NCBI RefSeq assembly: GCF_003473485.1
Contig: NC_053042.1
Location: 53,345,762 to 53,409,761, forward strand
Source: Medicago truncatula
Lineage: Eukaryota; Streptophyta; Magnoliopsida; Fabales; Fabaceae
Length of the DNA: 64,000 nt
Direction: 5' to 3'
Below the pieces are notes generated by a model. The model saw only the letters and a program-made list of their open reading frames with translations. It was not told where the DNA came from and searched no databases. Made by a program: the position numbers and the translations under genes. Positions 46,861 through 59,671 of this stretch are shown here, piece by piece (position 1 is the stretch's first letter; each line of letters opens with the position of its first letter).

Positions 46861-49486
46861 AATATACCAGATTGTATTGAACCTCTTATTATTAATGAGA
46901 TGCTATAAACATATTTTTTTAAAAAAAATGTAAAAGTGAACGCATTTCTTGATTAAAACAATGCTTTAAGCATATATGTTAGCATATTTTTTTTAATCAA
47001 ACGAGATTATTCAATATTTAACGTTGAAGTAGTTTGATTTGGGTGGCAAAAAAAAATGGAAGTAAAAGGAATGTGTTGTGCAAAGGTGCATCGCAAAAAG
47101 ACAGACAAACGCATCGCTGTCTCCATCATTGCCATCCCAGAAACACATGCAAATCCCTCTACCACGTGTCTCTTCCCATTCATCAATTCCCATATTTATT
47201 TGAATAATCACTTTTTAACAACTTTCTCTTATATTCGTATTATATTTTTATTCTCTTTTTTCTTTTGATCGATAAGAAGAGAGAAAATTAAAGTTGTTAT
47301 CAAAATTGTCATATACGATTGTATAAATAAGTTATTTATTTTTCTCACACTATTTTCTGTGGTCCCCACTTCTATCTCCCTATGTTCTTTTGTTGTTTCC
47401 TTCCTTGACCCAATTTCCTTTGTTATTATTACTGTCCTAAATATAAATATCAATAATAATCAAACTTATTCATTCCGTTGTTTCTCACGCAAACTGGTTC
47501 CAGCTGACTAGTTTCTATGTCCATCTCACTTTTACACTTAACTTATCTACTATTACAATCCGTTTCTTCACACTAATATACGTGTGCTTGGTTAGACTTG
47601 ATAAAAACTGATTTTAGATTAATTAATTTTGGTTAAAAGTAAATTGAATTTTGTTAATTTATATTTGATTATATCCACGTAATTTAGATAGGTAGATTTT
47701 ATGTTTAAATATGATTTTCACACTAAAATGTATTGTTTAGCTCAGTAAATGTATCAAAACATAATTATATTCAGCTTACTTTTAAATAAAATTAGCTTTA
47801 CAAGTCAATTCATTTAAAATATGTATTTGTCATCGTTAAACTAAACATGCACAAAATCAATTTTTAGTCGCCCCAACCATAATCTTGTTGGGTCATGAAG
47901 GAAGCTCAGGAGATCAAATACATTACGTCAAGAGCAAGTACACAATGTATTTGATATCTTTGTAAAAAAAAAAAAGTGTTGGACATCACATATCTACAAC
48001 AAAAAAGTCTTATGATATTAAGTTTACGAGTCATCTCATTTGCGAAGTATTCTAACTTTTTAAAATAATGCGAGAATTCTAACTCATCTTATGCCACAAC
48101 AAAACCAAACTTACACTTATTAATTTTTAGCCAAATACCTCTCACGATCCTTTAAATTAGATGTTTATAACAAATTAGTTATTTAAATATCTTTTTTGTT
48201 AATAATTGGTCCATTAAGTTTTTTTGTCTTCATAAATTGGTCATTTAAGCCATATAATACATACAATGTCACTTATGAACTATTTAACATTGAGGTGGTA
48301 TGTCCAAAACTGCTTATGATATCAAATATGAATACTTTGCACATTTTCAACTTTCAAGCCTAACAATATTATAAAATTGATCAATTTTTTTTCTTCTTCA
48401 AATCAAGATGCAACACACCTATAAACCAGAGTTTTGAGAGTGGTAAATTTAGTGGTAACAACTTAACATTTAACGTCCACCTAAACTAAACTCTTTAACT
48501 GAACTTATGAAAAAAAGATAATGGTGCAGATTTATTTGGCTTACATAGTTTTCCTCTAGGCAAAGGAAACAGAGAGAGAAAAAAAAAAGTTTAAAGATAC
48601 CGACTTTTAACTGAAACAGAATGTGAGTATTAGTAAGCAAGGTTTAGCTTTTACATGTCAGCTAAAGCCACTTTCTTCTTTCCATCCTTGAAAGCTGGCT
48701 TCATCATAAGCTACCACCCCATCACCATTTTCTTTTTTGCCATTCTTTTTGGTCCTTGGAACAGAATCTACATGTAAATGTCCTCAAAATATTTTATGCT
48801 TTTTTTGTTCTCCCATTTTTTTTAACTTAAGAATTTAGTGCTTAATATTATTTTAATGAAATATTATATACTATATGTTTAAAATTTAGAATTAGAATAA
48901 TGTGTTTAACAGTTCATATCTAGTCATCAATACGCGTTTGGTGTATGTATTGATTGATTCTTGTTCCATGCATGTTTTATTGCTTCTTGTAGCATTCAGA
49001 TCTACAACTTGCTTTGTTCACATTCCAAACATTCTCACTGGTAATTCTGTCAACCTTGTTTCTTTTATGTTTTCAATTTCTCTTCTTTTTTTTATTTTTT
49101 TTTTGTCTGCTTTGATGTCTCTTCCTTTTTCTATTTTGGCAAAGCTTAGTTGAAAGTTGAAAACTTGATATTCATGGTTCATAAATTTATTAGTAGTTAA
49201 AAACTTGGTAAAAAAGAAATGAATTTTGAACTGATATGATTAGTGGGTTGTTCAATTCTGATATGACAACTTTGTTTGTGATGAATGCAGATCAAGTTGG
49301 GAAAAAAATCAGAGTTTGTGTGCAAATAAGTACTTACTGTGTGGAATAAGCACTTTTGTATTGATGTGTGTGCCCTTTTGAGTGTTTTACTTTTGGAGAT
49401 CTAATATACTTGTGAGAAAGAGTGTGTTTTGGAATTGGACTAATTGGGTGTGAGACTAAGAGGAGGATTCTTTGGTGGGGTAAGAT
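46861..49486. other. Upstream region of the PP2C gene
   Basis: AT-rich. It holds one MITE (listed next) and no other gene. A 5'-UTR intron cannot be excluded: TGAATGCAG|ATC near 49291 is an acceptor-like site. Confidence 0.45.
47199..47335. mobile_element. Short MITE of the AACAACTTT family
   Basis: ATTTGAATAATCACTTTTTA...ACAACTTTCTC on the left and AAAGTTGTTAT...GATTGTATAAATAAGTTAT on the right form an imperfect inverted repeat resembling that at 43997. Confidence 0.5.
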
Positions 49487-52359
49487 ATGGCCTCCGGTGA
49501 AGGGAGGCGGCATCATCATGATCTTGTGCCTCTTGCTGCATTGCTTAAGAGAGAGATGAAAAGTGAGAAGATGGAGAAGCCTACTGTAAGAATTGGTCAA
49601 GCTGCCCAATCTAAGAAAGGGGAGGATTACTTTTTAATTAAGATTGATTGTCAGCGCGTTCCCGGGAACTCTTCAACGTCGTTTTCTGTATTCGCGGTAT
49701 ATTTCACTATTTCAGTTTCAGATTATTTATTTACTCCTTTTGAACTACATGACATAATAGCTTAGCTAGCTGTCCGGAGATTGCTTTAATTTTTTACTCA
49801 CTTCTTCTGGTTCACAGATCTTTGATGGACACAATGGAAATGCTGCTGCTGTTTATACTAAGGAAAATTTGCTAAATCATGTGTTGTGTGCTCTTCCTCG
49901 AGGGCTTGGGCGAGACGAGTGGTTGCAAGCTTTACCTAGGGCATTGGTTGCTGGATTTGTCAAGACTGATAAGGAATTTCAGAGCAGAGGTGTGTGGACT
50001 TTGGCTTTTATTCTTTTTTGTTCATAGAAAGCTATTTTTATTGAGGATGGAATACAGAACCAAGGATCAGGAATTGATATGTTATTCTTAACTTATTTAC
50101 GAGTCCTAACCTAATTGATTTTGTCTAGGAGAAACTTCTGGAACCACAGCCACGTTTGTGATAGTTGATCGGTGGACTGTGACAGTTGCATCAGTTGGAG
50201 ATTCTCGTTGTATACTTGATACCCAGGGTGGTGCTGTGACCACCTTAACAGTTGACCATAGACTAGAAGAGAATATTGAAGAGTAAGTTAATTTTGATAT
50301 TTTTCTCTAAGGCCGCGTCAGTTAACTTTTTCTGTATTGCTCATGTCATGAGTTGAACTGTCTATACAGGAGGGAACGTGTTACTGCAAGTGGAGGTGAA
50401 GTTGGTAGGCTTAGCATTGTCGGAGGTGCTGAGGTCAGCATATTATGTTGTAATTATACTTATTCCATCCTAAAATGGAAAATAGGAAGATAGCTTACAA
50501 CTGGTTTTCTAGCATCTTATCAAATGACTTTCGTTTAGCTTTTCCTTGTTTAAAATTTAGTTTTGAATAATTGCAGATTGGTCCCCTTCGATGCTGGCCA
50601 GGAGGTCTATGCCTTTCAAGGTCAATAGGAGACATGGATGTTGGAGAGTTTATAGTTCCAATACCTTATGTCAAACAAGTGAAGGTATAATCTGCTTCTA
50701 GATAACCTTTCCTTATTTCCGTCGTTGATTATAAGGTCTATGCATCCTACAAGGTCTTTGTTCAGGATAAAAAACTTACACTTTGTCGTGGATTTTAGCT
50801 ATCAAAAGCTGGTGGCAGACTTATAATTGCTTCTGATGGAATATGGGATGCTGTATCATCAGAACTGGCAGCAAAATCTTGCCGTGGTTTGCCTGCCGAA
50901 CTTGCTGCGATGCAGGTTGTCAAGGTAATATGCTCCACTATGCTTTGCTTGCTGTAGTTGGTGATTTTAAGCAAAATCATGTTGCGAAGTTGACATTTCT
51001 CGTGCAATGTATTCCTACTGTTATTCAGGAAGCCCTAAGAACAAGAGGGTTAAAGGATGATACAACATGTATAGTAGTTGACATAATCCCACCTGATAAC
51101 GAATTGCCACCAACACCTCCCCCAAAAAAGCGGAATAAGCTGAAAGATTTTTTTTCGTTCAAGAAAAGGTCCCGTGATACTGCTGGTAAGCTGTCGAAGA
51201 AGCTTTCGGCTATAAATATAGTGGAAGAATTGTTTGAAGAAGGATCAGCAATGCTTGCTGAAAGGTAATATTTTATTATCTTTTATAGACATAAGTTTTT
51301 AATTGATGAATACCGGAAAATCTTCTGAATATTCCCTTTATATTGTTTTCCTTCTATGGTGATCCTTTTGTCCCCATAGGATTTCTGTCATTACAAATGG
51401 AGGTTAATTCATAGGCTGGTACATTAACTGTTCTTTTAATAACAACAAGGGGCTGAAACTAGGGGAGGGTAATCTTTAATAATATATTGGGTGGAATCTG
51501 AGCTTGGAATATTGGTAACTGGTTAAATTAAATGGTAGACTTTGAAGATTTTACATTTAAGATCTAGATCAAGACTTATTCAAATATTGGTTGAGAGTAT
51601 CAAAAACACAACATTAAGGATCCTTAATATAATGATGCATTGTCATTTCTCAATTTCACATATATATATATATATAAATTTATATATAGCAAGTTTCACG
51701 TATCAAATAGACAAGGTTTTTGTATAGACTGGCGTCAATATATTTATTTGTTTTTCGATTCTTACTTAGGATTCTATGCATGCAAATTTCCGGTATGTGA
51801 TCTGTAGTTTCAAATTTGTTCAGGCCTAGAAGCATTATAAGCTTGTAATATTTTGTTAACTGGGTTTCTTGTTGATTGAGACGTACTCAAGGACAAATTT
51901 CTATTCATAATTCTTTAAATATTTATAAAAGAGAAATGTTGTTTTGACAACATTGTTGTTGTCCGGTGTAGATACGGTTTCACCTTTTAATTAATTTTTT
52001 TCTCTCCAAGTCACATTAATAGTTTTAAAGGATGCAAGATTATATGGTGTCAAATTTATTAGGTTCAAATAACATCACTCTTTATGAATTATGAAACTAT
52101 TGTGGTTCACAAAGATTTAATACCAATTGTGTCCTGCAGATTAGGAAATGATGAAAACTCGGGGCAATCAACATCTGGTCTTTTTGTCTGTGCTGTATGC
52201 CAACTTGATCTTGCTCCAAGTGAGGGCATATCCGTCCACGCAGGTTCAATTTTCTCCACAAGTTCGAAGCCATGGCAAGGTCCTTTTCTATGTTGTGATT
52301 GTCGCGATAAGAAGGATGCAATGGAAGGAAAACGGCCTAGTGGAGTTAAAGTGTCATAG
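49487..52359 (+). CDS. Protein phosphatase 2C, PP2C12-like (eight exons)
   Basis: Exons 49487-49696, 49818-49989, 50129-50282, 50370-50433, 50577-50684, 50799-50924, 51029-51264 and 52140-52359; all GT-AG and in phase, giving 429 residues. This is close to what I recall for Arabidopsis PP2C12 (At1g47380) in order and length. Mg/Mn-dependent Ser/Thr phosphatase: metal-site motifs GED, FDGHNG, SVGDSR, SRSIGDMD, ASDGIWDAV and DDTTCIVVD are all present. After the catalytic core (to about residue 300) there is a basic PPPKKRNKLKDFFSFKKR segment, an EELFEEGSAMLAER motif and a C-terminal CAVC...CCDC cysteine pair region that could bind metal. No signal peptide. Substrate unknown. Confidence 0.93.
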
Positions 52360-53153
52360 TAGGCTCAAAACTGAAGTCATTCTATTCTTTAAGCCATCTT
52401 TCATTTTTTGTAATCGCAATTTTTATAGGTCAAGTAATTGATTGAATCTCGCAATCAAGTAGCAAAGACTGTGACCTGGAAGAGAGGCCTGCACTGAGTT
52501 TTTGGGCGTATGAAGATTGTTCAGCTCTACCTGATTGTTAGAGTTTGAGGGTTAAGATCAGTGTGAGGTAGATTCTTTTGTATAGTAGACTAGTAGTTAT
52601 GTTGCTTAATGTGCCACCAAATCAGAATAATATTGATTAACTATGCAGGCACCCCAACTTCCTGTATATATAAACTTTTAATCTGTAGTTACATTTTTTT
52701 CATTTCCATTTAAACATAAAAAATTATAATAATAAATAATTATCTTACGCACTAGACAACACTTTTTAACAAAACTTTTGAATAAGTCTCGCACACGGGG
52801 TTGGCGGAATGCCCAGTGCAGTGTGGAAAATGGCTTATTTGTTTGTAACTGCAATTTGAGCCTTTCAGGAGTGAAATTTTAAGAAGTTTCCCTCCCCACC
52901 ACTATTTGTTTTTTCTGGAGACTGATTAGTCATTAGGCCAAGTCTTCCGTAGTCATTGTCCACGTCAACTAAGCAGCTAAATCATACATGCAGTGTATGG
53001 TGAAAAATGAATGAAGACTTTGCTGATGACATTATAAAGTTTATTGGCTCATAAACGTATTAGTGGGTGATTCATGATGGCCTTATTCCACTATTCCACG
53101 AATTTTTGTTCCTTCTGTTTTCTCACATAAAGTAGCTAGGAGGAGAATTAAGG
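52360..53153. other. PP2C 3' flank and LRK-8a promoter
   Basis: No other gene. The promoter has GTCAACT at 52964-52970 (TTGACG-type core, not the full W-box), preceded by CCAAGTCTTCCG. It differs from the LRK-2 promoter until the last 10-30 bases before the ATG. Confidence 0.5.
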
Positions 53154-54240
53154 ATGAGTCTAGTTAATGAATTTATGTTCATTTTGTTTTCACACCTCAT
53201 GATGATGCTACTTGTGTTGGTGGGTGGAGATGAGAGTAAGCACCAAGCAGAGTGTCCACCTTCATTTAGTTGTGGATATCTTGGCAATATCAGCTTCCCT
53301 TTCACTACAACAGAACGCCAGGACTGTGGCTTATTGCCAATACCTAACTGTGATGGTGATCCAATGAAGCCCAAAATGATCAAATATCATAATAAAGGGA
53401 AATGGTTTGAGTTTGAGGTTGCAGCTGTATATCCTTCTGAGTTGCACAGTGGCAGTACTACTTCTACTTGTGTTTTCAGAGACAATAATCTCTACAAACT
53501 GCTGCAAAACAAAAGTTGTGAAGCTTTCAGATATAATTATACTCCTCCTCCCACCTATCACTTTGTTTCTTTTCGTATCGTTCTCTACACAACTCTGTTC
53601 ATGTGCAACCGTACCCTCCATATCAACCCTCCAACATATATGCATAACTATACGTGTCCGCACTATGATCTCTACTACCAGCCTCATAGCCATGCTGATA
53701 ATACGTCTCAGAGTGCTTTTACAGCTTGCACAAATGTCACACTTCCAACTAAAGATTTTGCTGACGCTAACAACCCTTCTACTTTCATAACGGCTGATAT
53801 CCTAACTGAAGTAAAAATAACAGAGGAATGTGCACATTGTCACTACAAACAAAGAGGACAGTGTACACTTGACAACAACGAGAGATTTTATTGTGCCAAT
53901 GGTATACTAATACAGTCAACCTAGAAGCGCAAACACATAAATGCACTGCACTAGTATGATAGTTGTTGCTTTTGTCTGCTTTCCACATTTTAAGTTCATA
54001 AATGTTTCCATCTAAAATGATCAAGACCAGTGGAGATTGATGTGCCTAATTTAAGTACTATCTTGTTGTCTTTTAATATTGGCACTTACTACAATTTTTA
54101 GCTGATTTCCTATTACTGTTGGATGGCAAGAGATGAGTTCCATTGATTGACTTTTTAATATTTTCTACGCAACACTAAATTAGCAAACCATATTTTTCTC
54201 TGCACAACTTTATCTTCATATGTCAAATCTGAATTGTTTC
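53126..54240. repeat. Near-identical duplicate of 9594-10708 (43.5 kb apart)
   Basis: Exon 1 and nearly all of intron 1 are the same in LRK-2 and LRK-8a. The 256-codon reading frames differ by one residue (Asp in LRK-2, Asn here, codon at 53769 region) and the overlapping frames on both strands are the same. Identity falls abruptly about 10 bases before the exon-2 acceptor. Confidence 0.92.
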
Positions 54241-55611
54241 TTCTAATTGCAGTTACAAAAGAGCTGACTTGGAATGCCAAACTGGGTTTAGGTAATGTAC
54301 AATTTATTTAAATTGCAGCACATGACTTTAAATTCGTTGATCTTGAATTTGAAAGTTCATCAATATGACAACGCAAACTTCGTTGTAGAAAGCCAAAATT
54401 AGTCTGGCTAACGTAAAAATGCAAATTTTGTTTATATTTGTAGCAATCATTACTTTCTAACACTAAACATTGTGTTTCAAATAAATTACAATTCTCCAGC
54501 AGCCATGATAGCTATTGGAGTTGCGGTGCTGATGTTGTTGGCTTACTGCATCAAGAGAAAAGTCTTTCCTCCAGCATTTTTTTTGTTCAGGAAGGAGAGT
54601 TCGACGCATCAAATTATTGAGGAGTTCTTGAAAGAACATGGACCTCTTCCAGCTGCAAGGTACAATTATTCAGATGTCAAAAAAATAACTAACTCTTTTA
54701 GAAACAAATTAGGACAAGGAGGGTACGGAAGTGTATACAAAGGGAAGTTAAATGATGAGCGTATTGTTGCAGTGAAAGTTTTAAGTGAACCAAAAGGCGA
54801 CGGCGAAGATTTTATTAATGAAGTTGCGAGTATTAGTAGAACTTCGCATGTCAACGTTGTTAGACTTTTGGGGTTCTGTTTGGATGGTTCTAAAAAGGCA
54901 CTAATATACGAATTCATGCCTAATGGATCTCTTGAGAAGTTCATATACGAAGAGAAAAATCCATTGAAGGATGATCGCCAGTTGGATTGCAAAACATTGT
55001 ATGATATTGCAGTTGGGGTTGCTCGTGGACTAGAGTACTTGCACAGAGGCTGCAACACTAGAATCTTGCATTTTGACATAAAACCTCATAATATATTACT
55101 AGATGATAATTTTTGTCCAAAAATTTCAGATTTTGGACTTGCTAAAATATGTCTAAGAAAAGAAAGCATTGTATCAATATTTGGTGCAAGGGGAACACCA
55201 GGATATATTGCTCCAGAGTTGTTCTCTAGAAATTTTGGTGGGGTGTCACATAAGTCAGATGTCTACAGTTACGGAATGATGGTTTTAGAGATGGTTGGTC
55301 GAAGAAAGAACATTAAGGTTGAAGTTGATTGTTCTAGCGAGTTATATTTTCCACACTGGATTTACAAGCGTCTTGAATTGAATCAGGATCTTGGACTCAA
55401 GAGTATTAAAAATGAAAATGATGAAGAAATGGTCAGAAAAATGTCAGTGGTGAGTTTATGGTGCATACAAACCGACCCTTCTCATCGACCAGCAATGCAT
55501 AAAGTGGTGGAAATGCTGGAAGGGAGTCTTCAAATGCTGGAAATACCACCCAAACCCTTTTTGTCTTCTCCTTCAACATCTCCAATCCATTTATCATCTG
55601 AAATATTGTGA
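53154..55611 (+). CDS. LRK-8a: LRK10L receptor kinase, alpha ectodomain + type-2 kinase (intact chimera)
   Basis: Exons 53154-53901, 54253-54291 and 54500-55611 give 632 residues. The ectodomain (residues 1-249) is that of LRK-2 with one substitution. Residues about 263-280 are the membrane helix (AAMIAIGVAVLMLLAYCI). The kinase starts near 333 (LGQGGYGSVYKG), lysine near 355, HFD at 453-455 in the catalytic loop (so non-RD), DFG near 473, GTPGYIAPE, and a short tail ending IHLSSEIL. It lies in a single exon, unlike type-1 kinases. Non-RD kinases of this subfamily are often linked to immune signalling (family knowledge). The pairing of an LRK-2 ectodomain with this kinase makes it a chimera. 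Confidence 0.92.
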
Positions 55612-56866
55612 TTTTTATGGATATTAAGATGCAATGCAGAGTATGTAACACTAGAAAATGATGTCGTGATAATTACATATAAAAATAAAATGTTATATAT
55701 CTCAGAGAATTGTAATGGTGTATCATTTCTTTTGGTTTATGTTTTATGAGTAGGCTGTTATTACATACCCTTATGATTGCAATTATCACTAGAATTTTAT
55801 TTCTCTGCAGCCTAACTTATTTTGGTTTGATTCACAGTTCCAAAAAAGATATAGGTACACTTTTCTCATTTCTGCGTTATACATTTATTGAAAGATTACA
55901 CAGAAAAGAGGATTTTTCTTAATCTCTGTTGTTTTTGTTTTTATAGGTCACTATTGTCATTGACCGTCATACAAGGAAAAGTTTTATGAATATTTTATTT
56001 GCAACCTAATTAACTGATATGGTGTTGAGAACAGAAAATATAGAAACTAAATGCAAGTTATTTTTTAGTTACTTGTGAATTTTTTATTTGCCAAAAAGTT
56101 TATCATTTGAAAAACTAGTAACTTGCAAAAACTAGTAGCTTCTGTTATTAAAGGCAGAACAATGTTAATCTATATTAGTTTCTGGAATGGAAAACTTGAG
56201 CATATATTTTTTAGTCCTACTCCTTGTGTCATTGGCCTTGCCGAAAGAAAATAAGGGAAGGAAGATGTAATATTGTCTTCAAATTGACAACTAGAATATA
56301 TTGTCTTCCAAGATCTACTTAACTGTGATCATTAACTTTGTGGACATAGATTGTACTAACAGTTAGAGTATTATAGTTCTAATCTGATTGTCGTGCAATG
56401 GATTGTAGCAAGGTGTCAGGAAACAATATAGATAGTGAATTTTAAATTTTGAATATTCCTGAAAAGTGTCTGGTATGTGATAGTTGGTAAATACTAATAT
56501 CAATTAAGCCAATGCTTATGATGCAGCCTTTTTTTAGTAATTAAAACCTATACTTTGAAGGATTAACCCCTCTAAAATAATGCATAATTAATTCAATCTA
56601 AACTTCAATCCAAAATTTAACTGAAAAACTGACAGTAGCATTATACAAAAAACTGAAGAAAAAAACTTAAGACAATTTATTAATAAAATTGTCATCAAAA
56701 CAAATGCACTGAATGGTTAAAAGTCAAGAATGATGGCAACAACTTTGTGGAAGTAGGATTCAAAAGAAAAAACCATGTGGAAGTAAATTTCCCCAAGTAG
56801 ACAATGATTGCAACATCCAACCACTGAACATAATCATACTTATTGTTTGCACCCTTTCCATTAGTA
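55612..56866. other. LRK-8a/LRK-8b intergenic region
   Basis: 3' flank of LRK-8a (type-2 flank, shared with LRK-6) then AT-rich sequence. No other gene. Confidence 0.5.
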
Positions 56867-59247
56867 ATGCCATTGCTTAATGTTCTAGCTTTTCATTTTC
56901 ACATCATTAGTATTCTCAGCCATCTCCAATACCCTCCGTCTAGAACCAGGATGAACAAAAATTTGTAGATTGTGAAGCCAAAACATGTGGCAACCAAAGT
57001 ATAAGCTACCCTTTCTATATAATAGGATTACAACATTCCTATTGTGGCTACCCTGGTTTTGGTATCACTTGTAACAATACTATTGGTTTTCCAATCCTTA
57101 ATCTTTCTAATACTGAATACATAATCGAGGAGATTTTCTATCAAAACCATTCATTTAGAGTTTCCAATGTTGTTTTTTCAAGATCAAACACCAACAAAGG
57201 TTGTCTTTCACCAACCCAAAACCTCACTTTTCCCCATAACATGTTCTATCTTGCACCTAACCAAAGTGAAGTGAAATTGTTCTTCGGATGCGATTCAACA
57301 AAGCTACCCAGAGAGCTGCAAAGGAACACAATTGGTTGCTCTGAAGAAAACAAAACGAGTTCGGTTGTGGCATTGTATGGCGATGATAAAAATGCAAGCT
57401 TGGTGTCAAAGAATTGCAGGGATGAAGTGGTTTATGCGATGGTGGAAAATGTTGTGAAAGGAGGGATTGAAGAGTCACTGAGAAATGGGGTTCGGTTGAA
57501 TTGGATAGCTAGTGATTGCAATGAGTGTAACAGCACTGGAGGAAGGTGTGGCTTTGATAAAGATGTATACAGTTTCAGGTGTTACTGCACTGATAGAGTT
57601 CATTCTGCAAAATGTGATACAGGTTTGTCTCTCTCTCTTGAAAAAATGCACGGTTTATTATATAATAAAAAATAATTTTTGAAATGTTATAGAAAGTGAT
57701 ACTACTATATTATTAAGCATTTATCTTTTTATTTGCATTTTGTCACCTGCAGTTGCAGTCAGAAGGAAGTTCCAGAGGGTGCGTATAGTGATAATAGGTA
57801 AAAGTTTTAGATTTCTGGAAATATTAAAATGTTGAGTTCTACCAAGGAAGCTTTGCATCATTTCATGGAAATAAATACTATCTTTTAATGATTAATTAAT
57901 GAATGAAATTCCTAATCCCATTTTATAGATAAAATTTGATTATTCACTTTTATCTATTTAAACTATTAAACATTAAGTCTAGTTAATCAAAGAGATAACC
58001 TTTAGTGGGATAAGGCTTGGTTTTTGTTGTAATCAAAGAGATAACCTATAAATATGATTTGAATTCAATAAATTTTTCATTATTTGTTGCTTACCCTAAA
58101 CATTTTCATGTTCTATCAAACAAAAATGTCCAGTGGGCTCAGAAGCTGGAGTTGCATTTGGCTTGCTGATGATCTTAGTTTGTTGGTTTAGGACAAAGAT
58201 CTTCCCTCCCACATTTCTTTTGTTCGGGAAGGAGAATCCCACCCATCAAATTATTGAGAATTTTTTAAAGGAACATGGACCTCTTCTAGCTGCTAGGTAC
58301 AATTATTCAGATGTCAAGAAAATAACGAACTCTTTCAAAAGTAAATTGGGCCAGGGAGGATATGGAAGTGTATACAAAGGTAAGTTACATGATGAGAATA
58401 CCGTTGCGGTGAAGGTTTTAAATGAATCCAAAGGTGACAGTGAAGATTTCATCAACGAAGTTGCGAGTATCAGTAGAACTTCGCATGTCAACGTTGTTAG
58501 ACTTTTGGGGTTCTGTTTGGATGGTTCTAAAAAGGCACTAATATATGAATTCATGCCTAATGGATCCCTTGAAAAGTTAATATATGAAGAAAAGAATCCA
58601 TTAACAGACGATCACCAATTGGATTGCAAAACATTGTATGATATTGCAGTTGGTGTTGCTCGTGGGTTAGAGTACTTGCACAGAGGCTGTAACACTAGAA
58701 TCTTACATTTTGACATTAAACCTCATAATATATTACTTGATGAAGATTTCTGTCCTAAAATTTCAGATTTCGGACTTGCTAAAGTATGTCCAAGAAAAGA
58801 AAGCATTGTATCCATATTTGTTGCGGGGGAACACCAGGATATATTGCTCCAGAGTTGTTCTCCAGAAATTTTGACGGGGTGTCACATAAATCAGATGTTT
58901 ATAGTTATGGAATGATGGTTTTAGAAATGGTTGGCCGAAGAAAGAACATTAAGGTTGAAGTTGATTGTTCCAGCGAGTTATATTTTCCACACTGGATTTA
59001 CAAGCGTCTTGAATTGAATCAGGATCTTGAACTGAGGTGTATTAAAAATGAAATTGATGAAGAAATGGTAAGAAAAATGACAGTGGTGAGTTTATGGTGC
59101 ATACGAACTGACCCTTCGCATCGACCAGGAATGCATAAAGTGGTGGAAATGTTGGAAGGGAGCCTTCAAGTGCTGGAAATACCACCCAAACCCTTTTTGT
59201 CGTCTCCTTCAACATCTTCAGCTCATTTATCATCTGAAATAGAGTGA
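56867..59247 (+). pseudogene. LRK-8b: gamma ectodomain + type-2 kinase (frameshifted)
   Basis: Coding homology is 56944-57622, 57753-57797 and 58134-59247. The ectodomain is the canonical LRK10L type: CGNQSISYPF, CGYPGFGITC, a GUB_WAK region rich in N-glycosylation sites, then a WAK-associated end CNECNSTGGRCGF...CYC. A signal-peptide-like start at 56867 (NVLAFHFHIISIL) is in another frame and stops at 56968, so a one-base shift or a lost start separates it; translation could begin at 57241 without a signal. The kinase has [27 protein letters not shown] and DFGLAK, but one base is missing near 58826 in the activation segment. The rest (GTPGYIAPE to SSEIE) is in the next frame, so a full kinase is not made. 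Confidence 0.85.
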
Positions 59248-59671
59248 TAAGTGTAGATTTTATGATGCAATGCAGAGTATGTAACCCTATAAAAGAATGT
59301 CATGATAATTCATATATAAATAAAATGTTATGTAACTAATAGAATTGTAATGTTGTATCACTTTCTTTTGGTTTTTGTTTTATGAGCTTCTCAATGTGGA
59401 TTTTCTAGTAGTGCAACTAATGGTTTATGGTTGACTTTTATGGAGAAGATATTATGATGAGTCTACAGCTGAGTTCTTATATAACTCCTTGATCAAGAAA
59501 ACATTGGCTCTCAGGTCCACATGGTATAACTAGCTAATAGCAATCCTCAATCGTTCCTTCTGATTTACTTCTCATTTTCTTTCTACGATTTTCTGCTGAT
59601 TAGTATAAGATTTCACTTTGCATTGATGCTGACCTATTTTGGTTTACTAACAGTTCACAAAAATGAATTAT
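59248..59671. other. LRK-8b 3' flank
   Basis: Type-2-like flank (ATGCAATGCAGAGTATGTA) then AT-rich sequence up to the LTR. The five bases before the LTR are ATTAT (59667-59671), the predicted target duplication. Confidence 0.5.

Noticed and set aside
47056-47268. Frame of 70 codons starting MEVKGMCCAKVH
   Set aside because: Runs into a MITE and a T-rich tract; no supporting motif or splice context.
50843-51268. Frame of 141 codons in the PP2C gene
   Set aside because: Runs through an intron; part of it is the true exon 7 read together with intron sequence.
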